This document shows positions 34,858 to 42,537 of a stretch of DNA of 64,000 bases, one piece after another. The notes under the pieces are model-generated. The model saw only the letters and a program-made list of their open reading frames with translations, had not been told where the DNA came from and searched no databases. Within the stretch, counting starts at the first letter, position 1; each line of letters starts with the position of its first letter. A program made the translations under genes and the position numbers. The DNA is from Niastella vici (GTDB lineage Bacteria > Bacteroidota > Bacteroidia > Chitinophagales > Chitinophagaceae), in assembly GCF_002077945.1 (NCBI RefSeq), contig NZ_LVYD01000049.1:124001-188000 (forward strand), given 5' to 3'.

Positions 34858-36285
34858 TTATGGTTCTATTTTTCCTAATAATGTAGCGCCGGTGCAATCA
34901 TATACCTTAACCATTACGTAATTGCCTTTGTTCAGCGGGTAATTTTCTTTTGGAAAAACCACTACTTTATTCTGGCTGTTACGTCCCATCCAGTCCTGGT
35001 CGCTTTTCTTACTGTTTCCTTCGATCAACACTTTAAATGTTTTACCAACGTCGTGCTGGTTGCTTTCACGGCTCAGCGCATTTTGCAGTTTCACGATCTC
35101 GTCGAGCCGCTTTTTCTTCACTTCCTCGGGCACATCATCTTTATACCGACGGGCAGCCAGGGTTCCCGGGCGCTCGCTGTAGAAGAACATATAGCTCATA
35201 TCATATTTGCTGTGCCGCATAATGTTGAGCGTGTCCTGATGATCTTCTTCTGTTTCGGTACAAAAACCGGCAATAATATCGGAGCTTATACCGCAATCGG
35301 GTATTATTTCGCGTATACGATCTACCTTGGCCATATACCATTCGCGGGTATACGTTCGGTTCATCAATTGCAATACACGGGAAGAACCGCTTTGCACCGG
35401 CAGGTGAATGTAATTACAGATGTTCTCATACTTCGCCATGGTGTACAGTACATCGTCGGTAATATCTTTCGGGTGCGAAGTGGAGAAGCGAACGCGTAGG
35501 GAAGGATCGATCAGCGCCACCATTTCGAGCAGGTTGGCAAAGTTGACCGGCTTTCCTGTTTCTATATTTTCAGGCACCCAGTAATAGCTGTCGACATTTT
35601 GTCCCAGCAGGGTTACTTCTTTATATCCGTTATTCAACAGATCGGTGCATTCCTTTAAAATTGAATGTGGGTCGCGGCTGCGTTCGCGGCCCCGGGTAAA
35701 GGGCACTACGCAGAATGCGCACATATTATTACAACCCCGCATAATGCTTACAAAGCCCGACACGCCATTGCTGTCGAGGCGAACGGGGGAGATGTCGGCA
35801 TAGGTTTCTTCGCGGCTCAGCAACACATTCACTGCTTTTTGACCGGTTTCGGCTTCTGCAATAAGGCCGGGCAGGGCGCGATAGGCGTCGGGGCCTACGA
35901 CTATGTCGACCAGCTTTTCTTCTTCCAGGAATTTGGCTTTCAGCCTTTCCGCCATACAACCCAGAACGCCAATGAGGGCGCCGGGATTGTTCTTTTTAAC
36001 GGTGCGCAGGTCGCTCAGGCGTTTGCGCACGGTTTGTTCGGCTTTTTCGCGAATGGAGCAGGTATTGATCAGAATTAGGTCGGCTTCCTCGAAATTGCGG
36101 GTAGCGCCAAATCCGTTCTCATTTAAAATGGAGGCAACGATCTCGCTGTCTGAAAAATTCATCTGACAGCCATAGCTTTCGATATAGAATTTTTTATTAT
36201 ATGCAGTAGGGTCATTTACAAAGGGAGCATAGGCTTCTCCCTGCCGGTTTTCCTCGTGCATCGTATGATTCATCCGCTCTAACAT
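34858..36285 (-). CDS. miaB: tRNA-2-methylthio-N6-dimethylallyladenosine synthase
   Basis: The 475-aa radical SAM methylthiotransferase adds the methylthio group to i6A37 of tRNAs. It shows the N-terminal cluster domain ([15 protein letters not shown]), the radical SAM motif [18 protein letters not shown] near residue 185, [25 protein letters not shown] and [16 protein letters not shown]-terminal TRAM domain ([18 protein letters not shown]) follows. The open frame extends to 36354, but a good -7 element at 36309-36316 puts the transcription start downstream of that codon. I therefore prefer ATG 36285 (or 36273). Confidence 0.93.
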   Translation of the reverse strand: MLERMNHTMHEENRQGEAYAPFVNDPTAYNKKFYIESYGCQMNFSDSEIVASILNENGFGATRNFEEADLILINTCSIREKAEQTVRKRLSDLRTVKKNNPGALIGVLGCMAERLKAKFLEEEKLVDIVVGPDAYRALPGLIAEAETGQKAVNVLLSREETYADISPVRLDSNGVSGFVSIMRGCNNMCAFCVVPFTRGRERSRDPHSILKECTDLLNNGYKEVTLLGQNVDSYYWVPENIETGKPVNFANLLEMVALIDPSLRVRFSTSHPKDITDDVLYTMAKYENICNYIHLPVQSGSSRVLQLMNRTYTREWYMAKVDRIREIIPDCGISSDIIAGFCTETEEDHQDTLNIMRHSKYDMSYMFFYSERPGTLAARRYKDDVPEEVKKKRLDEIVKLQNALSRESNQHDVGKTFKVLIEGNSKKSDQDWMGRNSQNKVVVFPKENYPLNKGNYVMVKVYDCTGATLLGKIEP

Positions 36286-36308
36286 CAACAATTCAGTTTT
36301 TGGGATGG

Positions 36309-36316
36309 CAAAGATA
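36309..36316 (-). promoter_or_regulatory. -7 element of miaB
   Basis: Minus-strand TATCTTTG fully matches TAnnTTTG. It lies 24 bases before ATG 36285. No TTTG is seen at the -33 position. Confidence 0.5.
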
Positions 36317-36355
36317 GCCAAAAAAGGGTAAAAATGACAGGTTGACACCCTCAAC

Positions 36356-36373
36356 CTCCGCCGGCTGGCGGAG
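36356..36373. repeat. Palindrome CTCCGCC/GGCGGAG
   Basis: An 18-base perfect inverted repeat with GGCT loop stands upstream of miaB. It resembles the GC-rich REP-like palindromes seen elsewhere in this window. Confidence 0.5.
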
Positions 36374-36442
36374 AGCCTGTACTATTGCTGGTTGACGGTT
36401 ACCGGAATGGTAAATGGCCATAGCCTGCGCGGCGGGGAAATT

Positions 36443-36482
36443 GCCGGATGCCAGCCCGACTTGTCGGGGATAGCCGGATGCC
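36443..36482. repeat. REP-like palindrome flanked by 10-bp direct repeats
   Basis: CCCGAC/GTCGGG (36455-36468) is flanked on both sides by the identical decamer GCCGGATGCC, at 36443-36452 and 36473-36482. The same palindrome core forms the terminator at 39964-39987. Confidence 0.5.
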
Positions 36483-36483
36483 G

Positions 36484-36518
36484 AAAAAAACGGTTGCCGT
36501 TTTACAACAGCAACCGTT
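36484..36518 (-). terminator. Terminator of the DNRLRE protein gene
   Basis: Minus-strand stem AACGGTTGC/GCAACCGTT with a 12-base loop is followed by seven T (A run 36484-36490 on plus). It lies 25 bases after the stop codon. Confidence 0.85.
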
Positions 36519-36543
36519 AAAAGGAAGGGATGAAGGCCAAAAT

Positions 36544-37557
36544 TTATTGAGAAATAATAAAAGGATTGGCCGTTTTACTATTTCCCTGTTTTACTACCAG
36601 CACTGCCATTTTGTTTTTGAGCAGCTGGCTATCCAGGTTGATCGTTTTGGTATGCTTACCTTTTGTTCCATCTACTTCCAGCACTTTTAAGACAGCACCG
36701 TCAATAGAAACGATCTCAACATACGTTTTTCCATCCTGGTTCAATGCATAATCAACCGTAATGTTTCCTGCTGACAAATTGCTTTTTACGAGTGCTGAAA
36801 CATTGCTTTGAACATTGTCGTCTTTACCCAGTACATCAGGCGTAAATATTTGCGATTGCTGTGTACCTCTTCTTGCTGTTGAGTCAGAGCAGAAATTCAG
36901 GCCAAGTCTTAGTTTGGGCCGTCTTGTTGCATCAGCATAGTCGCTGCTGGCAAAAATGAGCGATCTGTAAGTGCTTTCGGTTTGCAGCCGTATTAAAAAG
37001 CCATAGCGACTGGCGGGTGGCTGATTAATAATGTCCTGAAGCAGGGTTGTAATATTCAGATCGATTACATCATAATTGAACTGCACTCCGTTTGAACCGG
37101 GCAGGGTAACCTGGTTGGTTGTGGTTGAAGCAGGCTGTGTATTCCAGGTTACGGTATTTTCATCCCATGAACTGGTAACCCGTTGAACATAACAAGCATT
37201 GGTGCCGTAATTACCCTGGGGAGCGGTTAATGAGGAAGGCTTACCATATAACGAAAGGTAGGCATAGGTCACTACCGTTCCCTGTGGTATCAGCTGCAGA
37301 TCGGTAAAGTCAATAAGCGCCCGGCACGATCCAACGGAACCGTTGAACGTCCAGGTAAAAGGAACCATTTCATCATATGTACCGTAATTTGAATTACCGG
37401 CACTGGGATTATTGGTAATATAATTTACATGGGTATCTTTTCCGTGACAGGCATTGGGTTGAAAGGTCATTTCAGTTTGGGTAACCTGGCTAAAAGCGCT
37501 GGTGCCAACCAGGAATGCGCATGCTGATTGCAGAAATAAAAAGTTGATTTTTTTCAT
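36544..37557 (-). CDS. Secreted DNRLRE-domain protein, probable T9SS cargo
   Basis: The 337-aa protein has a signal peptide (MKKINFLFLQSACAFLVGTSAFSQ). A DNRLRE-type beta-sandwich domain follows (residues about 30-230), with GSCRALIDFTDLQLIPQGT, VTSSWDENTVTWNTQPA and GFLIRLQTESTYRSLIFAS. The last 75 residues resemble a type A sorting domain of the type IX secretion system: NITVDYALNQDGKTYVEIVS, a hinge, then KGKHTKTINLDSQLLKNKM and a final hydrophobic strand. This would place it on the cell surface or in the medium. The start is ATG 37557, just before the signal peptide. A long, strongly structured upstream region suggests regulated expression. Confidence 0.8.
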   Translation of the reverse strand: MKKINFLFLQSACAFLVGTSAFSQVTQTEMTFQPNACHGKDTHVNYITNNPSAGNSNYGTYDEMVPFTWTFNGSVGSCRALIDFTDLQLIPQGTVVTYAYLSLYGKPSSLTAPQGNYGTNACYVQRVTSSWDENTVTWNTQPASTTTNQVTLPGSNGVQFNYDVIDLNITTLLQDIINQPPASRYGFLIRLQTESTYRSLIFASSDYADATRRPKLRLGLNFCSDSTARRGTQQSQIFTPDVLGKDDNVQSNVSALVKSNLSAGNITVDYALNQDGKTYVEIVSIDGAVLKVLEVDGTKGKHTKTINLDSQLLKNKMAVLVVKQGNSKTANPFIISQ

Positions 37558-37820
37558 AAAATAAATGTGGTTTGTTTTGAAAATGTTCAATTGGTAAGTG
37601 ATACGTTTATTGGTTACTGCTTTGTCTTTCTTCAATAATGAAATGGTTTAATGGTTATAAATCGGGCATATTACCTCGTGCAACACCAATAGAATGCCCT
37701 AACTGCCAGGTGTTGTTTTTCCTGCAGAAAAAATGAGTTTATAATGTTGTTATTGTTGTCCTGCGCCGGGATGGTACAGGGCCAGACAAGAAGGTATTTG
37801 TCTTTTAACAGGTTGAGATC

Positions 37821-37841
37821 GTATAGTTATATAACGTATAC
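37821..37841. promoter_or_regulatory. 21-bp dyad operator candidate 1
   Basis: GTATA and TATAC outer arms enclose the perfect palindrome GTTATATAAC. It is identical in 19 of 21 positions to the element at 37862-37882. Confidence 0.5.
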
Positions 37842-37861
37842 ATTACCAGTACACGAATATA

Positions 37862-37882
37862 GTATAGGTATATAACGTTTAC
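37862..37882. promoter_or_regulatory. 21-bp dyad operator candidate 2
   Basis: GTATAGGTATATAACG followed by TTTAC repeats element 1 exactly 41 bases later, about four helical turns, so bound dimers would face the same side. It lies about 300 bases upstream of the DNRLRE gene. Confidence 0.5.
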
Positions 37883-37937
37883 AAATAAATGATTTATGAA
37901 ATCGTTATGTTAAAGAAGTGCTGTTGTGCATTATTTT

Positions 37938-37998
37938 CAATAAGCGTGCACATTTGGGCGATAGGCGTGTAGATTTTGCAATAGGCGTGTAAATAAAA
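37938..37998. repeat. Three 20-21-base direct repeats
   Basis: CAATAAGCGTGCACATTTGG (37938), CGATAGGCGTGTAGATTTTG (37959) and CAATAGGCGTGTAAATAAAA (37979) are degenerate copies at 21- and 20-base spacing, two helical turns. They end just before the stop codon of the methyltransferase gene. Confidence 0.6.
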
Positions 37999-38005
37999 AA
38001 AATAA

Positions 38006-38857
38006 TTATTTCCCAAACAAAACATATCCATACGTCTTGTTCGCCAATTCGCGGGCTTTTTGGGGAAAGAGTTTGATGAAGAGGTTCAGCGGGAATTTTA
38101 CCGGGGGCAATTTGCGGCCGATGCGGTCGCCTTCATCGATCACATGAATATTTTCATGCACCTTCCAGCCATGGCTGCTAAAAAATGCGATCGGGTTTTC
38201 TACATTGAATTGCAGGGGTGCTTTGCTGAGCATTTTTTTCAGCTCGGGAGCCCGCCGGTGTCGGCGCAGGCCACCATGGTAATCTGTTATCCAGTAGTAA
38301 AAGGTGGGCACTTCAAAAATACCCTTTGATAGTTGGGCGCCCTGTTCATTGGTTAAATAGCCCACTACGCCTTCGGTGATAATAAGGGCCCGTTTGGCTT
38401 CAGCACCCAGTTGTGTAAACAGGGCTGTTCTTTCGGGGTCGTTGCTGAGGTCAGCAGCCAGGCGTTGCAGATGACAGGCTGGTTTCTCGTTTTCGAGCAG
38501 TTTATTTTTATAATCGATCATGTGGGGAAAATCAACTTCAACCCAACGAAGGTTAACCGGCAGGGGCATGCGATAAGGCCGGGTATCGAGACCGGCGCCT
38601 AAATTTATTACAGTATCAATGCCCCTTTCAATGGCTATATTGATCAGCCGGTCAATACCGGTTGTACGGGTAACCATGGCAAATGACATATGATCTTTAA
38701 TAGGCGTGGCTGCTACCATTTGAAAACCCCGTTCACCGGCCAGTTTACGCGCCAGCGGATCTTTAAACACGGCATCGGGCCGTTCAGATTCCAACGCCCT
38801 GTATGCGGCGATCCATAACGCTGTATCAGAAACGTTATTGATGAGCTGGTCCTGCAT
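38006..38857 (-). CDS. Class I SAM-dependent methyltransferase (LCM/PPM-like family)
   Basis: The 283-aa protein belongs to the leucine carboxyl methyltransferase-like family. Marks are SDTALWIAAYRALESERPDA, FKDPLARKLAG, motif I VINLGAGLDTRPYRMP (residues about 86-101), WVEVDFPHMIDYKNKLL, and ITEGVVGYLTNEQGAQL. These bacterial proteins methylate small molecules or polyketide-like carboxylates; the substrate is unknown. The gene is alone between a structured intergenic region and a hypothetical gene 78 bases upstream. The start is ATG 38857. Confidence 0.85.
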   Translation of the reverse strand: MQDQLINNVSDTALWIAAYRALESERPDAVFKDPLARKLAGERGFQMVAATPIKDHMSFAMVTRTTGIDRLINIAIERGIDTVINLGAGLDTRPYRMPLPVNLRWVEVDFPHMIDYKNKLLENEKPACHLQRLAADLSNDPERTALFTQLGAEAKRALIITEGVVGYLTNEQGAQLSKGIFEVPTFYYWITDYHGGLRRHRRAPELKKMLSKAPLQFNVENPIAFFSSHGWKVHENIHVIDEGDRIGRKLPPVKFPLNLFIKLFPQKARELANKTYGYVLFGK

Positions 38858-38935
38858 AACGGTTGTTCTTTACTGATATATCTGGTGTTCTTACTATAAA
38901 TATAATGAAATTTTTGCAGGAGTGGTGGGTGTATT

Positions 38936-39352
38936 TTATAGCGGCTGTATATCAGGGGCCATCCATTGTTTTCTTGCTGCCTCGCTCATTAGCAATTCGC
39001 GGCTATAATATTTGAACGGAAAATCTTTCTGTAAAAACTCCTGTTGCCAAAGCCCTTCCAGCTTACTTTCAAAGGGCTTGCTGGTATTGGTTTGCAATAC
39101 GTAGTTAACAATAACCCTGGTGTAAAACAAGGTAATGGTTTCATGATAGCCTGAGTGACCGGTATTTTGCCCGCCAACGCTTACATTGTATTTTTTTATT
39201 CCTTCTTTGATTGATTCAAGGGCCAGCGGTAACGGTAGCTGGCAGCAATACCAAAGCGCCATTACAAAATGGGCTTCATGCGTCCATTTTTCTTTAGGCA
39301 GGGTCCCATTTTCAAATTGATTGACCAATTCTTTTGCTTCAGTTGGTGTCAT
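38936..39352 (-). CDS. Conserved hypothetical protein
   Basis: I do not recognise the family of this 138-aa protein. It is soluble and mostly helical, with a His-containing motif WTHEAHFVMALWYCCQLP in the N-terminal half and GHSGYHETITLFYTRVI in the middle. The three conserved-looking His residues could bind a metal, but this is only a guess. It lies one base after the stop codon of the Lrp-type regulator and is certainly cotranscribed with it, which suggests control by, or a role linked to, that regulator. Confidence 0.75.
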   Translation of the reverse strand: MTPTEAKELVNQFENGTLPKEKWTHEAHFVMALWYCCQLPLPLALESIKEGIKKYNVSVGGQNTGHSGYHETITLFYTRVIVNYVLQTNTSKPFESKLEGLWQQEFLQKDFPFKYYSRELLMSEAARKQWMAPDIQPL

Positions 39353-39353
39353 C

Positions 39354-39800
39354 TTAAAAGTTTTTTACGTTCACTTCTTCTTTATAGGTGTTCAAGATGA
39401 TGGTGGTGTTGGTGCGGGTAACTGCTTTGATGTTCTTTATCTTTTTTACCAGCAGCTCTTCCAGGGCTGCAGTATCTTTTACCAGCACTTTCAGCAGCAG
39501 ATCGTAATCGCCGGCAACGTGGTGGCATTCGAGCACTTCGTTTAAGGCAACGATGTTTTCTTTTACCGATCCGGCTTTGGTATGATCGATCCATACCTGA
39601 ATAAATGCCAGCAATTGCAGATCTATTTGCTTGCGGTTTACCTGTATGGTGTACTTATCGATATACCCCGATTTATCGAGTTTGCGCAATCGTTCTGTTA
39701 CTGCAGGCAGCGATAGATTTATTTTGCGGGCTATATCGGCACCGGTAATGCGGGCGTTTTCTACCAGTAACTGAAGTATTTTACTGTCATAACGGTCCAT
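39354..39800 (-). CDS. Lrp/AsnC family transcriptional regulator
   Basis: The 148-aa protein has the N-terminal winged helix of Lrp/AsnC proteins (SKILQLLVENARITGADIAR, then INLSLPAVTERLRKLDKSGY) and the C-terminal ligand-binding RAM domain (LLAFIQVWIDHTKAGS, HHVAGDYDLLLKVLVKD). Such regulators sense amino acids and control their metabolism. The next gene in the transcript is the hypothetical 138-aa protein. The likely promoter is TAATTTTG at 39820-39827, minus strand, giving a short leader. Confidence 0.92.
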   Translation of the reverse strand: MDRYDSKILQLLVENARITGADIARKINLSLPAVTERLRKLDKSGYIDKYTIQVNRKQIDLQLLAFIQVWIDHTKAGSVKENIVALNEVLECHHVAGDYDLLLKVLVKDTAALEELLVKKIKNIKAVTRTNTTIILNTYKEEVNVKNF

Positions 39801-39819
39801 ATACGTTTATTATTTACCC

Positions 39820-39827
39820 CAAAATTA
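39820..39827 (-). promoter_or_regulatory. -7 element of the Lrp-type gene
   Basis: Minus-strand TAATTTTG is a full TAnnTTTG match, 20 bases before the ATG. A -33 box is not evident. Confidence 0.5.
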
Positions 39828-39963
39828 GCCTTTGTCTTTATTTAATTTACGGGAGATAACAAAATGCCAGTGACTATTAAGGAAGAGGATGAGAATTCCT
39901 TATAATGGCTTGGGGAGGTGGCCTGGTTGAACTAAACAGGTGGCGATGATGAAAGGGAAAACA

Positions 39964-39987
39964 AAAGTCCCGACATGTCGGGACTTT
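39964..39987. terminator. Palindromic terminator of tRNA-Gly
   Basis: A perfect 24-base palindrome with arms AAAGTCCCGACA/TGTCGGGACTTT stands directly at the 3' side of the tRNA gene. The core CCCGAC/GTCGGG is also found at 36455-36468. Confidence 0.7.
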
Positions 39988-39988
39988 G

Positions 39989-40061
39989 AGCGGAAGACGA
40001 GAATCGAACCCGCGACCCTTAGCTTGGGAAGCTAATGCTCTACCAGCTGAGCTACTTCCGC
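39989..40061 (-). tRNA. tRNA-Gly(CCC)
   Basis: The minus strand folds into a cloverleaf. The acceptor stem is GCGGAAG/CTTCCGC, the D arm contains AGCTCAGCTGGTAGAGC, the anticodon arm TTAGC-TTCCCAA-GCTAA gives anticodon CCC, and the T arm is GCGGGTTCGAATCTCGT. The discriminator is T and CCA is not encoded. Confidence 0.93.
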
Positions 40062-40114
40062 GTTTCTGCAACTAAGTTATAAAAAAATCAATTCCAATAC
40101 GCACCATTCAAAAA

Positions 40115-41461
40115 TTACCACAACGGCTTCGCCTGGTAATAATCCAGGATCTTCGTACGAAGTACATAATCATAGCGGGCAATAATGAGATTTGCATTGG
40201 CCTGGTCGTAGTTGTTTTTGGCTATGAAATAATCCACTGAGGTGGAAGCGCCTGCATTGTACCGTACATCGGCAGCCCTAAACGATTCGGCATATGCCGC
40301 TACCTGTTCTACCAGTGCCTGGTACCTGTTCTTCGCTGCCGTTAAATTAAAATAATCTTTCTCAATGACCTGCTTTAATTGTATTTGCTGGGTTTTCGCT
40401 GTAAACTCAGCACTTTTCAGGTTAATTTTTGCCAGGGAGATCTGGTTGCGGTAACGGAAATTATTAAAGATGGGTATGCTGATGCCTACACCTACATACG
40501 TACGGTAATTATTGCTAAGCTGGTCGTAGTAAGCAATTTTTTTCTGGGCCGTATCCCGCGAAGCGCTGGAATAGGGGGTATAAAAACCGGCTCCCAAACC
40601 TACAACCGGGAATAAATTACCCCGTGCTGCCTGTACCGCCTTCTCTGCACTTTTGGTGCGCAGCTCTGCTGCCTTGATAGTAGCCAGTTGTTGCAGGGCG
40701 ATATTGAAAATGCTGTCGGGTGTGTTACCATAATTCATTTCTACCTGGTCGGCTGTCAGCCGCTCCACTTCCAGGTCTTTGCTATAGGGAACATTCATCA
40801 ACTGCGACAGCGAAAGGCGGGCGGCATCGAGGTCGTTCTGACTTCTTATAATAGTCACTTTGTTGCTGGCCAGCAATCCTTTCATATCTGACAGGTCACT
40901 TGGTTTTATGGCGCCTTCCTGGTTCATCAATTCCAGCCGCTCTACCTGTTTGCGGGTTACCTCTGCCTGATCCTGCGCCTGCTTCAACAGATCGGTATTG
41001 GTGAGTATTTGCAAATAGGCCAGTACAACGTTCAGCATCAGCTGATCTTTACTTTGCTGCAGCTCCATTTTACTGGCTTCATAAGCGTATTGTGAACTTT
41101 TCAACGTATTCAATAACCGCAAACCATTGAACAGGGTTACATTACCCGAGAGTGAATAACTGCCCGATGTTTGTTGCTGGTTAACATAGCCGTTGGTGCT
41201 AAGGTCAATACTCCGGCCCTGGTTAAGCGTATGGTCTATTTCTCCGCTGATATTGGGTAACAGGTTGGCCTTCGATTGCCGCCAGGTAATGGCTGCCTGT
41301 TCCATGCTGAGATCGCTTTGCTTAACATCGAGATTATTGTTAATAGCTGTTTGTACGCATTCCTGCAGTGATAATGGACGACCGGTGATCAATTGCGACC
41401 GGCCATCCATATACATCATCATGGCTATGCTCCCTAATATGAATATTTTTCTAATTAACAT
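40115..41461 (-). CDS. TolC family outer-membrane efflux protein
   Basis: The 448-aa protein has an N-terminal signal region (IFILGSIAMMMYMDGRSQ). The two OEP repeats of TolC channels follow, with long helical hairpins (SLQECVQTAINNNLDVKQSD at residues about 31-50; AYLQILTNTDLLKQAQDQAE; and in repeat 2 SIPIFNNFRYRNQISLAKIN). It would form the outer-membrane duct of a tripartite exporter. It is the last gene of the export locus, 15 bases after the second ABC ATPase, and so probably works with the HlyD-type adaptor and permeases encoded upstream. Confidence 0.92.
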   Translation of the reverse strand: MLIRKIFILGSIAMMMYMDGRSQLITGRPLSLQECVQTAINNNLDVKQSDLSMEQAAITWRQSKANLLPNISGEIDHTLNQGRSIDLSTNGYVNQQQTSGSYSLSGNVTLFNGLRLLNTLKSSQYAYEASKMELQQSKDQLMLNVVLAYLQILTNTDLLKQAQDQAEVTRKQVERLELMNQEGAIKPSDLSDMKGLLASNKVTIIRSQNDLDAARLSLSQLMNVPYSKDLEVERLTADQVEMNYGNTPDSIFNIALQQLATIKAAELRTKSAEKAVQAARGNLFPVVGLGAGFYTPYSSASRDTAQKKIAYYDQLSNNYRTYVGVGISIPIFNNFRYRNQISLAKINLKSAEFTAKTQQIQLKQVIEKDYFNLTAAKNRYQALVEQVAAYAESFRAADVRYNAGASTSVDYFIAKNNYDQANANLIIARYDYVLRTKILDYYQAKPLW

Positions 41462-41476
41462 TCTTATGTTCTTGTA

Positions 41477-42142
41477 TTAATTGTTCTCAATCCTTCCATC
41501 CAGCAAATTGATGATATGCGAACCGTAGGCTGCATTTTTTTCTGAATGGGTCACCTGTATAATGGTTACGCCTTCTTTATTCAGTTGTTTGAACAGGTCC
41601 ATGATCTCTTCTCCCTGTTTTGAATTCAGGTTACCGGTAGGTTCATCGGCCAGCAACAGGTTGGGTTTGGCGATCAGTGCGCGAGCAATACCAACCAGTT
41701 GTTGCTGCCCGCCCGAAAGCTGGGTAGGGAAGAGGTCTTTTTTGCCAACGATATTAAACCGGTCGATCATATCAGCCACCATGGCTTTGCGCTCCCCCGA
41801 TTTTATGTTCTGGTAAATGAGTGGCGTTTCAATATTCTCATACACCGTGAGCTCATCGATGAGGTGATAAGCCTGGAAAACAAAACCAACATGTTGTTTA
41901 TAGATCTGCGAGCGTTGTTTTTCTTTCAGGGTATGAACCGCCTGGTCCATAAAAAAATATTCGCCTTCCGAGGCGTCGTCGAGCATACCCAGAATATGCA
42001 GCAGGGTCGATTTACCCGAACCGGATGGCCCCATAATGGAAACAAATTCCCCTTCTTTGATGGTCAGATTAATATCTTTTAAAATAAATGTTGGTTTACC
42101 GCCTACCTGGTACCATTTTGAGATGTGCTTCAGTTCAATCAT
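41477..42142 (-). CDS. ABC transporter ATPase, LolD/MacB type (copy 2)
   Basis: The 221-aa ATPase has Walker [16 protein letters not shown] (residues about 39-53), the Q-loop region [19 protein letters not shown], the signature [17 protein letters not shown], Walker [20 protein letters not shown] and the switch His in [11 protein letters not shown]. The [10 protein letters not shown] and [12 protein letters not shown] stretches are typical of MacB/LolD-like ATPases that drive FtsX-type permeases by mechanotransmission. One position is noteworthy: the signature reads QQQLVG where the first ATPase has the usual QQQRVA. It forms a separate unit with TolC, preceded by a 395-base regulatory gap. 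Confidence 0.92.
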   Translation of the reverse strand: MIELKHISKWYQVGGKPTFILKDINLTIKEGEFVSIMGPSGSGKSTLLHILGMLDDASEGEYFFMDQAVHTLKEKQRSQIYKQHVGFVFQAYHLIDELTVYENIETPLIYQNIKSGERKAMVADMIDRFNIVGKKDLFPTQLSGGQQQLVGIARALIAKPNLLLADEPTGNLNSKQGEEIMDLFKQLNKEGVTIIQVTHSEKNAAYGSHIINLLDGRIENN

Positions 42143-42278
42143 TGTTTGTTATTTATTGGTGCTTGTCAATGGTCATCTTAAACTGCCTGCTGACCGGGTA
42201 TACTCCCAATACATGCCAGTTTATAGATGTATGATTTGCAATATACTATAAGAGAATTGGATAAAAGTGAGTTCGTTT

Positions 42279-42311
42279 CCGATACAGAAACTGTCCGGTT
42301 TTGATACAGTG
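42279..42311. promoter_or_regulatory. Composite 33-bp motif, copy A
   Basis: Reading on plus: CC, two bases, TACA, five bases, TGT, one base, then CGGTTTTGATACA and a final TG after one base. The same layout with 25 of 33 identical bases is found at 57469-57501. It lies about 140 bases before the ATPase start, a typical distance for a sigma-54 activator site. Confidence 0.55.
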
Positions 42312-42408
42312 GGCAGGGGTGAAGGGGAAAAAGAAATTGGATGTACCAAAAGTAAACGACGGGCCTGAGAGCCACTTAAACGAATACCGGGCTCCATCAG
42401 GTACCCGA

Positions 42409-42445
42409 ATAAAAAGAGGCTGCATCAACTTTGATACAACCTCTT
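42409..42445 (-). terminator. Terminator behind permease 5
   Basis: Minus-strand stem AAGAGG...CCTCTT with inner pairs ATCAA/TGAT is followed by TTTTTATTC. It separates the permease run from the ATPase-TolC unit. Confidence 0.75.
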
Positions 42446-42494
42446 CCTGTATTAATTCTTCAGATATGATCTTTATTCATTACGCAAACTCTTC

Positions 42495-42513
42495 ATCCCG
42501 CTGTTAGCGGGAT
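42495..42513. repeat. 3' hairpin of permease genes, copy 1
   Basis: ATCCCGC/GCGGGAT stem with a 5-base loop, about 25 bases after the stop codon of permease 5. It is nearly identical to 50126-50143 and 52653-52671. Confidence 0.65.
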
Positions 42514-42537
42514 CTCCGCATAAGCTTTACCAAAAAA

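Noticed and set aside
37938-37998. CRISPR array
   Set aside because: The three units adjoin without spacers of defined length and no cas gene is present.
39877-40071. Minus-strand open frame of 64 aa
   Set aside because: It runs through the tRNA-Gly gene and its terminator.
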